Assembly: GCA_015680685.1 (NCBI GenBank)
Contig: MNCI01019132.1
Location: 36,904 to 100,903 of the forward strand
From: Gnetum montanum
Taxonomy: Eukaryota > Streptophyta > Gnetopsida > Gnetales > Gnetaceae
Direction: 5' to 3'
Length of the DNA stretch: 64,000 nucleotides
Both the position numbers and the translations under genes were made by a program. Under the pieces are notes generated by a model. That model had not been told where the DNA came from. It did not search any database and saw only the letters and a program-made list of their open reading frames with translations. Numbering within the stretch: position 1 is the first letter of the stretch; each line of letters starts with the position of its first letter. This document shows positions 23,411-34,624 of the stretch, piece after piece.

Positions 23411-25210
23411 ATTTGGACCATTAAACGAAAAGAAACTAGGGCATGCAATCAATACACAAACATAAGTTATGTGAAAAATTGCCTATATGCAACAGCCATC
23501 CAACAAGATGGCACTTGGTGGCTAATTACTAGTGAGGAAACCCAATCTGATAAGTACATGGAACTAGAAGAATAGATTATTAATACCTATGTGGAAAAAA
23601 TAGATCAATTAGAACAACTAAGGAAAAAACACTCTTACCCTTAGAACAATCAAGAGGAAGAAACAGATTGAGGACACTTGGAAATCCTAAACACAATGGA
23701 ACTAGAACTGCTAGAATTGAAGGCCCTACCAACAACATTAAAATACACATTTTTGAATAACAAGAAGTTGGTAATTATCAATGCAAATGTAGACAAGGAA
23801 CAAAAATGGAAACTATTGGAAGTGCTAAACAGATGGCCTATAGCATTTGCATGATCTTATGATGAGATCACAGGAATTGATCCATGAATTTGCTAATACC
23901 AAATCTACACTAATCCTACAATCAAACAAAAAAGCTAACCTCAATAAAGACTTAATCATAAACTCAAGGAGGTAGTCAAGAAAGAATTAGAAAAAGTTGA
24001 GAAAGGCAGAATTGATTTATCCAATTGTGGATAGTGAATGGATAAGCCCTTTTGTGATAGTTCCAAAGAAGGAAGGTAAATGGTGCATCTACATCAACTT
24101 ACAACTATTAAATTCAGCCATATTTAAGGATCATTTCTCATTGCCATTTGTTGATGAATTCCTAGACACAATTTTAGGACATAAGTACTACAATTTTCTG
24201 GATGGGTACAACAAATACAATTAGATTTTCCTTGCATTGGATGACCAAGAGAAAACAATGTTCATCAATCCATGGGGAACATTTTCTTATAGACAAATGA
24301 CTTTTAGTCTATGCAATGTGCAAAAAACCTTCCAGAGATTGGTTTTAAGCATCTTCCAAAAGTAGGTATGCAATGGTGTTGAAGTTTTCATGCATTATTT
24401 CCCCACATATGGGCTAGATTTCAAAAAAGCCCTAGATTGGTTATAGAAAGTCCTTAAAAAAGATGTGTTGACACAAATCTAAAGCTCAATTGGTAGAAGA
24501 GCCATCTTATGGTCTAGGAAGGCATAGCATTAGGACAGAAAATCTTCCAAAAGGGTATAGAGGTAGATCCGAAAAAAATCAACATAATCCAAAATATCAT
24601 TCAAAGGTCATAGATAGTAAAAGATGTAAGATCCTTTTTGGATCATACGAAATACTATAGAAGATTTATTGAAAAATTCTTGAAAATAGATAAACTACTG
24701 GTAGAACTCACAAAGAAGGATGCACCTTTTGAGTGCACTAAGTTATGTGAAAAGGCATTTGAAACTTTGAAATAGAAGTTAGTTAACACACCAATCTTTT
24801 AAGCTTTAGATTGATCAAGGCCTTTTCATATCATGACTAATGCCTCCAAGTATGCACTTGGTGCAGTATTGACACAACTTGATGATCAAAATAGGTCATA
24901 CTACATATACTATGCCACCAGAAGCATCATCATAGCATAATTAAACTACATCAAAACTAAAAAGGAGTTGATGACTGTGTTGTATGCACTTGAAAAATTT
25001 AGACATTATGTGCTCAATTACCATATTTATGTCCACATAGATCATAGCGCCATCCGATTTTTAATGAATAAGCCAATGGTTAATCTCAAAGTGATAAGAT
25101 GTTTTGTGATTCTTCAAGAGTTTGACATCACAATGATTGATAAAAAAGGGATAGAAAATGTCATAGCTAATTATTTATTAAGGTTAAAATGGGATGCAAA
25201 CAACTAAGTA
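23411..25210 (+). pseudogene. Reverse transcriptase and RNase H of Ath-1 (decayed)
   Basis: The RT part begins near 23960. FVIVPKKEGKWCIYIN and the LN that follows mark the palm entry at about 24050, then FLDGYNKYN at 24195, FINPWGTFSYRQMTFSLCN at about 24262 and a decayed catalytic box (FMHYF in place of F-DD) near 24390. RNase H follows: ASKYALGAVLTQLDD at about 24845, ELMTVLYALEKFRHYVL at 24965 and VHIDHSAIRFLM at 25030. The last block is open for 79 residues. The first catalytic Asp of RNase H has become Asn (TNAS). Multiple stops and shifts leave no working enzyme. Confidence 0.8.
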
Positions 25211-26600
25211 GAACCTTTATTAGACTAATTTCCAGATGAGGACCTCTTCAATAGAATAGCAAAGGCTATAAATTCAATAAAATAGCCATGGACTGTAGAG
25301 TACCTATTGTATCTCATCACACAAGAGCTTCTTATTGAATGGAATAGAAAAAACATGAATAATTCCTTCAAAAAGCTAAAAAAACATGGAAATAGAGGTC
25401 AACCTATACAAAATTTGTAAAGATCAATTTATTAGATGGTGTGCACTTAATCGTGACCAATAAAGAGTATTACAAGGCACCCATGAAGGTCCATGTGATA
25501 GCCACTATGCAAGGCATAGAAAAAAACTTAAATCACTAATGGTAGGCTATTTTTGACCTACTATATTCAGAGATGCCCATAAATATGCCTAATCATGTGA
25601 ATGTTGCCAAAGAGATGGAGGAATAATGACCAGACATGAAGGCCCACAACACAAGATACTATTGCTAAAACCTGTCGATATTTGGGAAATTGATTTTATG
25701 GGGTCCATTCAACTAATGTCAAATGGAAAAGAATATATTATTGTGACTATGGATTATTACACAAAGTGGGTAGAGGTAGTAGTAGTAAAAGATCATATAG
25801 TAAAAATAGTTATCAAGTTTTCCCAACAACATGTGGTGAATTGATTTAGAGTACCTAGAACACTAATATCAAATAATAGAACCCACTTCACCAATGCTAC
25901 CTTTAAGAAACTCATGCAACAACTTAGGGTCAACTATAAATTAACAACACCATATCATCCACAAGTAAATGGTCAAGCTGAAGTCACCAATTGTGAAAAT
26001 ACTAGAACACTTACTAAGAAGGTTAGTAAGTCTAGACATGATTGGAGTATGAAATTAAATGATGCTTTATGGGCCTATAGAACATTTTAGAAATTACTTA
26101 TAGGGTACACCCCACATGAGTTAGTCTATGCAAGTTGCTGACACCTCTAATCTAAGTAAAGCTTCACACTTTAACTATTGCTAATGAACTTGACCTTAAT
26201 TTGAGTTTAGCACAAAAGGAATGTCTAATGAATCTGAATCTTTTATATGAAAATTGATAAGTAGCACTTATTGGTAGTGAAGTCCATAAGAACTATTCCA
26301 AACTTAGGCATGGTTCATGAATAAAAAATGTAACCATACAACTAGGTGACAAGGTCATCTATTACAATCCTACTCATTTACCCCAAAGGCTAAATTTTAG
26401 ATACTTTGTGAGGGACCATACATATACAACCCACTTATACATTTGGTGCCTTACATATTCATCACCCATTTAGCCCACATAAGCTTATCCTTGTTAATAT
26501 CCAACAAGTCAAACCATATTATGAGTACTCAAAAGAATCTACCCAACATACTCACTAGTCTTCCACTTGTTCCATCTTTCATTTTCCTGATCTTCATAAT
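25211..26600 (+). pseudogene. Integrase of Ath-1 (decayed)
   Basis: A CxxCQRDGG zinc-finger end is at about 25600, followed by the core: VDIWEIDFMGSI (first Asp), VTMDYYTKWVE, SNNRTHFTNATF (second Asp changed to Asn), and PYHPQVNGQAEVTN (Glu kept). ALWAYRTF and GYTPHELVYA follow at about 26070-26130. The 72-residue open block at 25626-25844 is the best preserved part. Stops elsewhere inactivate it. Confidence 0.8.
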
Positions 26601-28135
26601 AGTTGTGGGGGTGTCCATTTAAAACCAGAGGTACCTTACTAATTTCTCTATTTTTTATTTTATAATTCTTTTCATTTTTCACATTCTTTTACATTTTTCT
26701 CATTCTTTTATACTTTCTCATTTCTTCGATTTTTCATATTTTTTAAAATACTTTTTAATTCTTTAACATTTTTATATTCTTTACACTTTTTCATAATTTT
26801 TACCATCTTTCCCATTTCTTTTATAATTTTTTTAAAACCCTTTGTAAATAATTTTTGACCATTAATAAAATACATTTAAATAATGGAAAAATGTAGCCCA
26901 ATAAGGTGAGGATTTCTCTATGATATCAAATCATAAAAGACTGATTATTTTTGCAGTGAGCCCACATCATCAATCCATCCCTTCCATTAATAAAATGTTC
27001 TTACCATGGCCATAATGATATTCTTTCCATCATCAAAACTAGGAATACACTTGTGATTATTATACCTAGACAGAAAAGTGAGGAACCAAGGGGGAACGAA
27101 AACGGTGTGACATCAAGGGGACTTGTGGATTCTTTTTGGATTATTATTGTAAGTTCTATCATGTTAATAAGGTTGTATTATATCCTTGTAGATCTAACAA
27201 AAAATGGAAGTGGGAGTAAAATAAGTGCTACCTTAAAAGGGTTGATACAAATAACAAATAAAGGACACAAAATAAGTTCCTAGGGGTCCCACTAGAAAGA
27301 CATGTTACCCATGCCTGAAGATAAGTACCTTCTCAAAAATGTATAAAAATAATAATAATAAAGTGTCATGAATAAACTCCTTCCTTGGACAATACACCAA
27401 GTGATGATACTCCTTGTAACATTGATAGTCATACGATTATAATTCCATGAGATGAAACAATGCGATGTCACTAGAATGTGGTCTGGACTTGGGTTGAATC
27501 TTGGATAGAAAGGGTAACAATTAGCTTAACCACTAATAAAACATAAGAATTCATTATGCCTATGATAAGAAACCTCACATCCTAATTTCTGCAATCCCTT
27601 CTAAAACCATTTCATTTCACTATTTGAATAATTATAACTTATCATTTTTTGTAACATAGAGTTATTTTTCTAATTTGGTGGTACTAACATGTGTGTCTTG
27701 CTAAGCAGGTATCTGTTACATTCAACTCCTTAAGTACCTAAGGCCACTTTTAGGTGTGGTTATACAAGGGCATTAAGGGTTGGAATTAGCTTTGGGAAGG
27801 ACCCACTTGTATAATTGTTGTATCTTATACTTTCCAAGCGATTCCACATTATCTTGAGCCTTCCAACTATAATAAATAACAATAAATACTTTCCATATCA
27901 TTTAAATTATCCTTTCTAATAACACAACAATGTTTTCTTTCTCATCCATTCTCTTAATACCTCATATACCTTCATCGCCCAAGATTTCTTAATCATAGAC
28001 TTTCAAAGCTTATTTTTCACAACTAAAGCATCATCTCTATATCAAGACCCTTTCAACATGATGCATATCTTCCAACTATCCTATGGGACTCAATGTTTTC
28101 CAAGAAAAACATTCAAAAATTTTGATTTTTCTATG
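26601..28135 (+). other. 3' non-coding region of Ath-1
   Basis: A purine-rich GTTGTGGGGGTGTCC at about 26603 resembles a polypurine tract but lies about 1.5 kb before the presumed 3' LTR, and Ath-2 has a similar motif at about 14567. It is followed by a T-rich tract to about 26900. The block 27060-27290 (GTGTGACATCAAGGGGACTT onward) is homologous to the minus strand of Ath-3 at 17700-17880. No coding frame is supported. Confidence 0.55.
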
Positions 28136-28450
28136 GTGATATTGTATCTATGATATTGCATCTACGATGTCATATTTACGATAGCGTATACATAAAACCT
28201 ATATATAGTGTGGGGGAGTTAGAAAAATTTTTCATTTTTGAATCTCATAAGAAGTGAGTTGTTGCGAATTTTTCTTTGTAGCTAGGAGCTCTGACACTCC
28301 AACTTCTAACACCCATAACTTACTCATTATTTCCTGATTTGTGTGATTCTTAAATATATGTGATCTCAGAGTTATCACCTTAGTTGTGGGAGGTGCTAGT
28401 GAGGGGAATTTGAGTTGAGTTTTTTGAAATTGCTAATAACTAGAAGGTAT
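28136..28450 (+). repeat. Possible 3' LTR remnant of Ath-1
   Basis: Begins TGATATTGTATCTATGATAT directly after CTATGG. It resembles the ATATTG/ATCTATGATGTC tract at the presumed start of the 5' LTR, and is followed by a CTATATATAG TATA-like site. The rest of the LTR cannot be aligned by eye. Confidence 0.35.
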
Positions 28451-29032
28451 TATAGGGGTAATTCTAAGAAAACATATTAAGAAAATTTTAAATTAAATCA
28501 CTCATGTTAAGGCCAAAACAACTTTAAGAAGACTTCTAATTGATCATGCCACTCATTTAAAGTACTAATGGAGTTATTGAAATATTTTCTAACTTTACAA
28601 TTATAATGAACTAAGAACTTGATATAACTAAGGGTATGAGTAAGGTATCAAATTACTACTCATTTATGAGAATACTCTAGTAATTCCAAATCCTTAATTG
28701 ATTCTATATGGCCCCAAAAATAGGAGCACAAGGAGAACTTCCATGACCAATAAGAAAAAGGCCATGAGGCCTTGGAAGAGGATAAGCAAGTGAGAAAAAT
28801 CCACAAGCAGAACAAGGAGAGTAGGAAGCATAATCCTTTAGCATTCATGAATAGACTCTTGCCACATACTAATTTTCTCAAGCATAAGTCAATGTTCCAC
28901 CAGTGCCCATCCAGGGACAACAACTTATACTATCACTTGAATGTCTTGAGGCTATCAGGAAAGATCCATCATGTTAACAGTCATTATGGAACTCAACTTT
29001 GGTCTGCTCTTGGAATTTTCTCCAGAAGCTAT
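28451..29032. other. Non-genic stretch left of Tat-2
   Basis: AT-rich; nothing recognised. An 87-residue frame at 28772-29035 runs into the Tat-2 LTR and has no recognisable motif. CTAT at 29029-29032 is the left half of the Tat-2 target duplication. Confidence 0.5.
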
Positions 29033-30216
29033 TGAAACACCACTAATTTCGGCCTAGCACTCTGAAATAAGAATGACTCAAGCCCTTTCAAGCATTAGGG
29101 AGGCAAAATTTGACTAAGGCATGGAACCCAAGCCCAGCTTGATCACACTGTCAAGCTAGCTTGTCCTCAACGTGAGTAACTCCTATAGCTTCAAAATCAA
29201 GTTAAAGATGGCCCAATCTGAAGGTGCAAGCCATCCTCAAGAGTCACTAATGTCAACTCAAAACTTCAAAATTATGGGATTCAAATTTTAGCATCAAACG
29301 GTGCAAATTTCCTCACTCACGCTGCAAGTCAAGCCACAGCATGAGTCCAACATGACCAACTTTCAGAGCCTCAAAATAGCCTCAAATAATGTCAAAATGG
29401 TTTGATTTTGAAGGGGCAAGTCACCCTCAAGGTCCATTAATGATTTCTCCAAGTTACAACTTCCAAAACTTTAGATTTCAGCTCCAAAACATTCATTTTT
29501 GTCACTGACGCCCAGGTCACGCTGGCAGCGTGAGTCCAATGTGACCAACTTTCAGAAAATTTCAGAAAATTCCAAAAAATTCTCAGCATTAGAAAATTCT
29601 AGAAAATTCTAGAAAATTCTCAGCATCAGCAACTCCCAAAAAAATTCCAGAAAATGGCAGAAAATTTCATAAAATTCTCAGTATCAGAAAATTCTAGAAA
29701 ATTCTCAACATCAGCAACTTCCAGAAAATTCCAAAAAATGGCAAAAAATTCCAAAAAATTGTCAGCATTAGCAACTCCCAGAAAATTCCAGAAAATTTTT
29801 AGCATAAAACAATTCCAGAAAATTCAAAAAAATTCTCAGCATCAACAACTTCCAGAAAATTTCAGAAAACTCAGGGACAAAGAAGTTTTAAGCGAGTCGT
29901 GGTCGAATTTCTCTTATTGTACATTTCATTGTAAATCCCCATTTGTGGGTATGTCAAGCCCTCATGGTCTAAATTAAATGTACTTTCATGGGCTTGAATA
30001 ACCCATGAATTGTAAAATGCAATGTACCTGGTCAAGAACATAGCTTGCCGACACACATCCAACTTGTGCACAACTGTCCAACACACATCCAACTCTCGCC
30101 ACCATGCATTCAACTTGAGCACAACTATTCATTGAACACATGTCACACGATCCTATTTCCTCTCATCTCTCATCCATTGATTTCATCCACGAATTCCATG
30201 CGTAAGCCTGGCCCAA
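29033..30216 (+). repeat. 5' LTR of Tat-2, part 1 (U3)
   Basis: Starts TGAAACACCACTAATTTCGG, matching 58913. Includes an AATTC(C/T)AGAAAATTC(T)-rich low-complexity block at about 29545-29880. Interrupted at 30216 by Tat-3. Confidence 0.92.
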
Positions 30217-30799
30217 TGAAACACCACAAAAATTTGGACTTAACACTTTCGGACAAGAATTGAGCTAAGTCATGATGCTTCCCAGGATGACCGAAACTTG
30301 CGAACCTCAAAAAAAGCATCAAATGGAGTCGAATCAAGCAAATAAAAGTTCCCTAAGACCCATTGGAGACTACATCAACATCTGGCAACAAGAACTGCAA
30401 GTTTCAAACTCAAAACACTTAGTTTTGACTAAGTATACCTCTTGCACACAGGTCTACACGCCCAGTGTGCAGCTTAGCATGCAGCTCAGTGTACAACAAC
30501 TTTTGGGCCCCAAAAATGAGCCAAAACATGCCAGAATTGAGCATCTGGACCTCCCAAGACCTTCACCAAGACCCCTAGTAGCTCTCAGTGACCCGAAAAT
30601 CAAATTTTAGGCTCCAAATGATGGGCTTTCATTCATGCATGCCTAGCGTGCACCATCAAGGACCTCTCAAAATAGGCACCCTAGAACAAGATCTCCACCT
30701 ACAATCGACTCTCAGAAGCAAGGCAAGTGTCAGGCATCATCACAAGCTCCCAAAATGAAGATTCAATCTTGAAATGATGCACTTCCATGACCTATACGC

Positions 30800-31110
30800 T
30801 GAGCATACATACTCTGCATGCCCAGCGTACACACCCAGTGTGCATCACAAAAAGTGAGGTCGATCAAATGATTCAGTTGACCTGCACGCCCAGCGTACAC
30901 GCCCAGTGTGCATTACCAAAAGTGAGGTTGATCAGATAATTCAGCTGACCTGCATGCCCAGCGTACACACCCAGTGTGCATCACCAAAAGCGAGGTCGAT
31001 CAAATGATTCAGCTAACCTGCACACCCAGCGTGCACGCCCAATGTGCATTACCAAAAGTGAGGTCGATCAGATGATTCAGCTAACTTGCATGCCCAATGT
31101 GCACAGTGTG
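30800..31110 (+). repeat. 68-base tandem repeat in Tat-3 LTR (U3)
   Basis: Four to five units of 68 bases, each with CTGCACGCCCAGCGTACACG, CCCAGTGTGCAT and GAGGTCGATCAGATGATTCA. Partner copies are at 45930-46180 in the 3' LTR. The core ACGCCCAGCGTACAC is shared with the Tat-1 LTR repeat. Confidence 0.9.
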
Positions 31111-31516
31111 CAGCATAGCATACACTGCTTGATGCCTTCCAAAACTATATTAGATCAAGTCCAAATGAGCTGAAAATATATAGGCAGCATCATCATGGCA
31201 CTAGAGCTCAAATCCAAGGGCCAAGATTCGAGGTTTTCTATTGTAACAGTAGTGTTCATTTGTAAAGTTCAATTCTCTTGTGTTGGTCAAGTCTATACAC
31301 TAGGTTCACATGCCCAGCATGTACACGCTGGCATGTAGCACGTTGTACAGTTGTAATATTCTTTGCACTTGGGCAACGCAACCACATGTCATCCAACCCG
31401 AAATTCTCTCACCAACGACCACTCATACCACTCCAGATTTGAGTTTCACACCCAAAAACCTATAAAACTCCTAATTTTCCACCAAAAAGAAGAAGAGGGG
31501 GGGGGGGGGAAGGAGG

Positions 31517-31677
31517 NNNNNNNNNNNNNNNNNNNNNNNNNNNNNNNNNNNNNNNNNNNNNNNNNNNNNNNNNNNNNNNNNNNNNNNNNNNNNNNNNNNN
31601 NNNNNNNNNNNNNNNNNNNNNNNNNNNNNNNNNNNNNNNNNNNNNNNNNNNNNNNNNNNNNNNNNNNNNNNNNNNNN
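31517..31677. other. Assembly gap (161 N)
   Basis: N run directly after a poly-G tract in the Tat-3 5' LTR. Two open frames spanning it are meaningless. Confidence 0.99.
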
Positions 31678-32012
31678 CATTGTAATCTCCATTTTGCAAT
31701 AAAATTTCTTCATTTCTGATCAAGATTTGTTACAATTTTCATTCATTCTTGCTTACCTCTTTATCTATGTTGCATATTTATGTTCAGGTTTTACGCTTAT
31801 TATGTTGTTTACACATAACCCAGCGTATGACACATTGGCATATGTTTGGGGAAATCCTTGTCTGATCTGTGTGTGGACCACCCAAGGTACTCTATCTTCA
31901 TCAGTTCTAGCTTGCCCTCAAGCGAAGGTAGAGTCTTCTATGCTTGTCTATAGATCTCTCGATGTTTGTTTCATTCCGACCTTTCACCGATGATTTCGAA
32001 CGGTATAGAAAA

Positions 32013-32031
32013 TGGTGCTAGAAGGAGGGCC
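32013..32031 (+). other. Primer binding site of Tat-3
   Basis: TGGTGCTAGAAGGAGGGCC, five bases (GAAAA) after the LTR end. Confidence 0.82.
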
Positions 32032-32590
32032 TAAAGTTGCTTAAATCTACTCTGATCCATCATAGATCTCTTCAAATCCATCGGTCCATCTCATAGATCC
32101 ACTCCTTGTGATCCCCTATCTACAGTCGGTGTTCTCAGATCTACATTTTGTCAGCATAGATCTGATTGTGAACCTCCCAAATCTGCACTCTGTTTAGCTA
32201 GATCTACTACAATCTCAGCGTGTATACGCTATCTAGCCTATCTGTACACTGTTCACTTTGTTCGTACGCTGCCTGTTCACCCTGTATGCTGATTGTTGGA
32301 GCCTGTACGCTGCGGATCCAGTCTGCATGCTACAAGATTTAGGTATACACTGTGGATCCAGTCTGCATGCTACCACCAGTCCTTGAACACGGCTTGTACG
32401 ATATTAGAGTGGTATGTATGCTGACATTATCACTTACACACTGCCATACTTAGGTGTACGTTGTGTAGACAAGTCTGCACGCTGAGGGTGTACGCTAACA
32501 ATTGTACCTGTTTCATACTTGCCCAAATTTTCACCTGTGCACACTGACACTGTCTCCCATCTACCTTATTACACTTAGGATCTTTTCACC
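32032..32590 (+). repeat. Tat-3 leader with degenerate TACGCTG repeats
   Basis: TAGATCT-rich start, then from about 32215 to 32500 irregular repeats around GTATACGCT, GTACGCTG and GGATCCAGTCTGCATGCTAC. No frame is supported. Closest in words to the Tat-1 leader. Confidence 0.7.
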
Positions 32591-34618
32591 ATGAATACTG
32601 CCAATACCAATGTTTCAACCATGTCCGCTTAAAATATCAATGTGCCCACAGTAATGCCGATACCCATCATGCAACCCATAGGGGCCCACGGTGAGGTCAA
32701 CCCTTGGGGGGGATCTCGTCAATCTCTCAGACTGCAAGGGAAGAATCCATCAGTTAATGTCATAACACAAGAACAGTATAATTTTATATGTGTAAAGATC
32801 CAAGATGGTTTGGCAGTAGATCAAACTGAACTAGAGGCTAAGAAACAGTATGAACTGATTCAAAAGGGAGGACATGAGTTCATCCCCTCCCCATATGACA
32901 TCATCCCTCTTCTAGAGCACCACTCTAAGCTCATCTCATAGCTCCTCCTGGTAAGGAGTCAGTCTCTGGACCAGTTCATAGTAAATCCTCAATTAGAAGA
33001 GGCGGATGACTTTGCAGCTCCGTTTGAACATGAGGATTCGTACCATACTCTTAGTCTACATACTTACGTGAACCCGTTGTTCCACCCTTTCATGGGGGAC
33101 ACTATGTTCCTCCATTCATTTAAAACCACTCAAGCACATGTGCCTCAACAGGAAGGATCTACTCTTATTCCCACTCTCCCTGTGACCGATACTCCATTCA
33201 ATATACTCATCCCCACTATGCCTCCCATCACCATGTTATCCCCTCTCTTACAAGTACAACCCCAACAACACCCCCCTCAAACTAATGTAGGAGTGACCTT
33301 CCTGCCCCAAGTGATTGGGATGCCATCTATGATACCTACTTCTACATCCACTCACTATATACCCCGAAGACAAACCCAAGGGACATCCTTCATCACTTCA
33401 ACTCAACAAGTTCAAGGTGTTCCCTCACAAATCGCAGTTGGACAGTGGGCTATAGCTGGCATGCAACCGCATCAACCCCCTCATCATAACATGCCACCTC
33501 CTATAATTCCACCCATAAACATCCCTTAAGTATAGCAACAACAAAAACCTATGCCTTATGGTATGCCACCCTTAGTGGCACCCACCATGAATAATTCACA
33601 AGTGCAACCTCCGACCACTCAACTTTCTTCTTTCCCACCTACCGTACAACAATCTAACTTTCATACTACATAACATAACCAACCTACCGCTTTACCTAGT
33701 GCCCAAGACTAGGCCGAAGCTAAAAAGATGATGCAAGAACTCACTGACGAGGTAAAACGCCTCAAAATGGCTAACAATGAAGAGCTTAAAGTATTAGACT
33801 TTTACCAAGACGATCCTATTAGCTCTTAGATACCACCATTGACCCTACCCAAAGGAGTTTCTTTGCCTCAACTAACCAAATACAATGGGGAGGGAGACCC
33901 CAACGCCCATCTGGTCACGTTTATACTACAATGTTTATTACTTCAGGCATGGCCCCACGCAATCTTATGTGTTTTCGCCATGTCCCTCACTAGGAGAGCT
34001 TTAGACTAGTACCGAGCCTTACCTCATAACTTCATATCCTCTTTGGAGGATCTCTTACACCAATTCGTTACCAGATTTAAATACAACCTAAAACCTGAAG
34101 CAACCTTCGATAGTCTGATACAGGTAAAACAAGCACCACTTGAACCTGTACAAAAATTTATTTAGAGATGGAGTGCTACACTAAATGAACTTCATGAACC
34201 AATCCCCGAAACATACTTACTCACCATCTTAACGGTAGCCATGAATGACTTTGTTAAATCTAAACTGTATTATCTAAATGCATGCACTCTTAGTTAAGCA
34301 TTTGTAAAAATTAAAAACATCGAAGAAGTAGCACAAAATAGCCATGACCCCCTATTCAGCCTTTAAAAGTCAACATAATAAGAAAGAAAAAGAAGGGCTA
34401 AGACAACTGTAGCTGCAGTAGCAGAAACCCAACAAACAAGTATGAGGCAATAAGGCAAACCACCTACCACCCCTACTGGCTATACTAGACCTGCTCCCAT
34501 TGTTGCACCTAGATCGTCCACATCACAAAATGCTACACTGGGTCATGCGTAAAACTTTGAGAGGAGATACCCCTCTCAATACACACCATTGCCCATGAAA
34601 CCTTCACAATTATTTGAC
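32591..34618 (+). pseudogene. gag of Tat-3 (decayed)
   Basis: The ATG at 32591 gives MNTANT as in Tat-1. Blocks: SLRLQGKNPSVNVITQEQYN, YELIQKGGHEFIPSPYDIIP, DDFAAPFEHEDSYHTL, GVTFLPQVIGMPSMIPTSTS, then the core MMQELTDEVKRLKMA, VLDFYQDDP, LTLPKGVSLP, GEGDPNAHLVTF, LLHQFVTRFKYNLKP and LNELHEP at about 33728-34200. About ten in-frame stops, for example TAG for Trp in LDWY at about 34007. Pro-rich middle section as in the relatives. Confidence 0.85.
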
Positions 34619-34624
34619 TAACTC

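Larger units (their letters stand above)
6725..28450 (+). mobile_element. Ath-1: degenerate Athila-like gypsy element, split by Ath-2
   Basis: The plus-strand element has a 5' LTR ending at 7570, a primer site, gag from 7707, the start of protease to 10286, then Ath-2. Protease, RT, RNase H and integrase resume at 23014. The protein alignment to Ath-2 runs straight across the insertion point, and the flanks read AAAAT (10282-10286) and AAAAC (23014-23018), a decayed target duplication. RT motifs FLDGY and SYRQM..LCN..TFQR resemble the Athila branch. Stops and frameshifts are very frequent, making this the oldest of the three nested elements. Outer borders are approximate. Confidence 0.7.
30217..32007 (+). 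repeat. 5' LTR of Tat-3 (contains a 161-base N gap)
   Basis: Starts TGAAACACCACAAAAATTTG and ends CGAACGGTATA. TATA-like CTATAAAACTCC at about 31460. A poly-G run at about 31498-31510 directly precedes the N tract 31517-31677. The 3' LTR has known sequence there. Confidence 0.92.

Noticed and set aside
26603-26618. Polypurine tract marking the 3' end of Ath-1
   Set aside because: Homologous 3' non-coding sequence (27060-27290) lies further downstream, and Ath-2 has the same internal G-rich motif at about 14567 well before its real tract.
28772-29035. 87-residue plus-strand frame as a host gene fragment
   Set aside because: Its end lies inside the Tat-2 LTR, there is no motif, and an equally long frame exists on the opposite strand.
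31363-31723. Frames of 80-118 residues spanning the N tract
   Set aside because: Open only because N codons cannot be read as stops.
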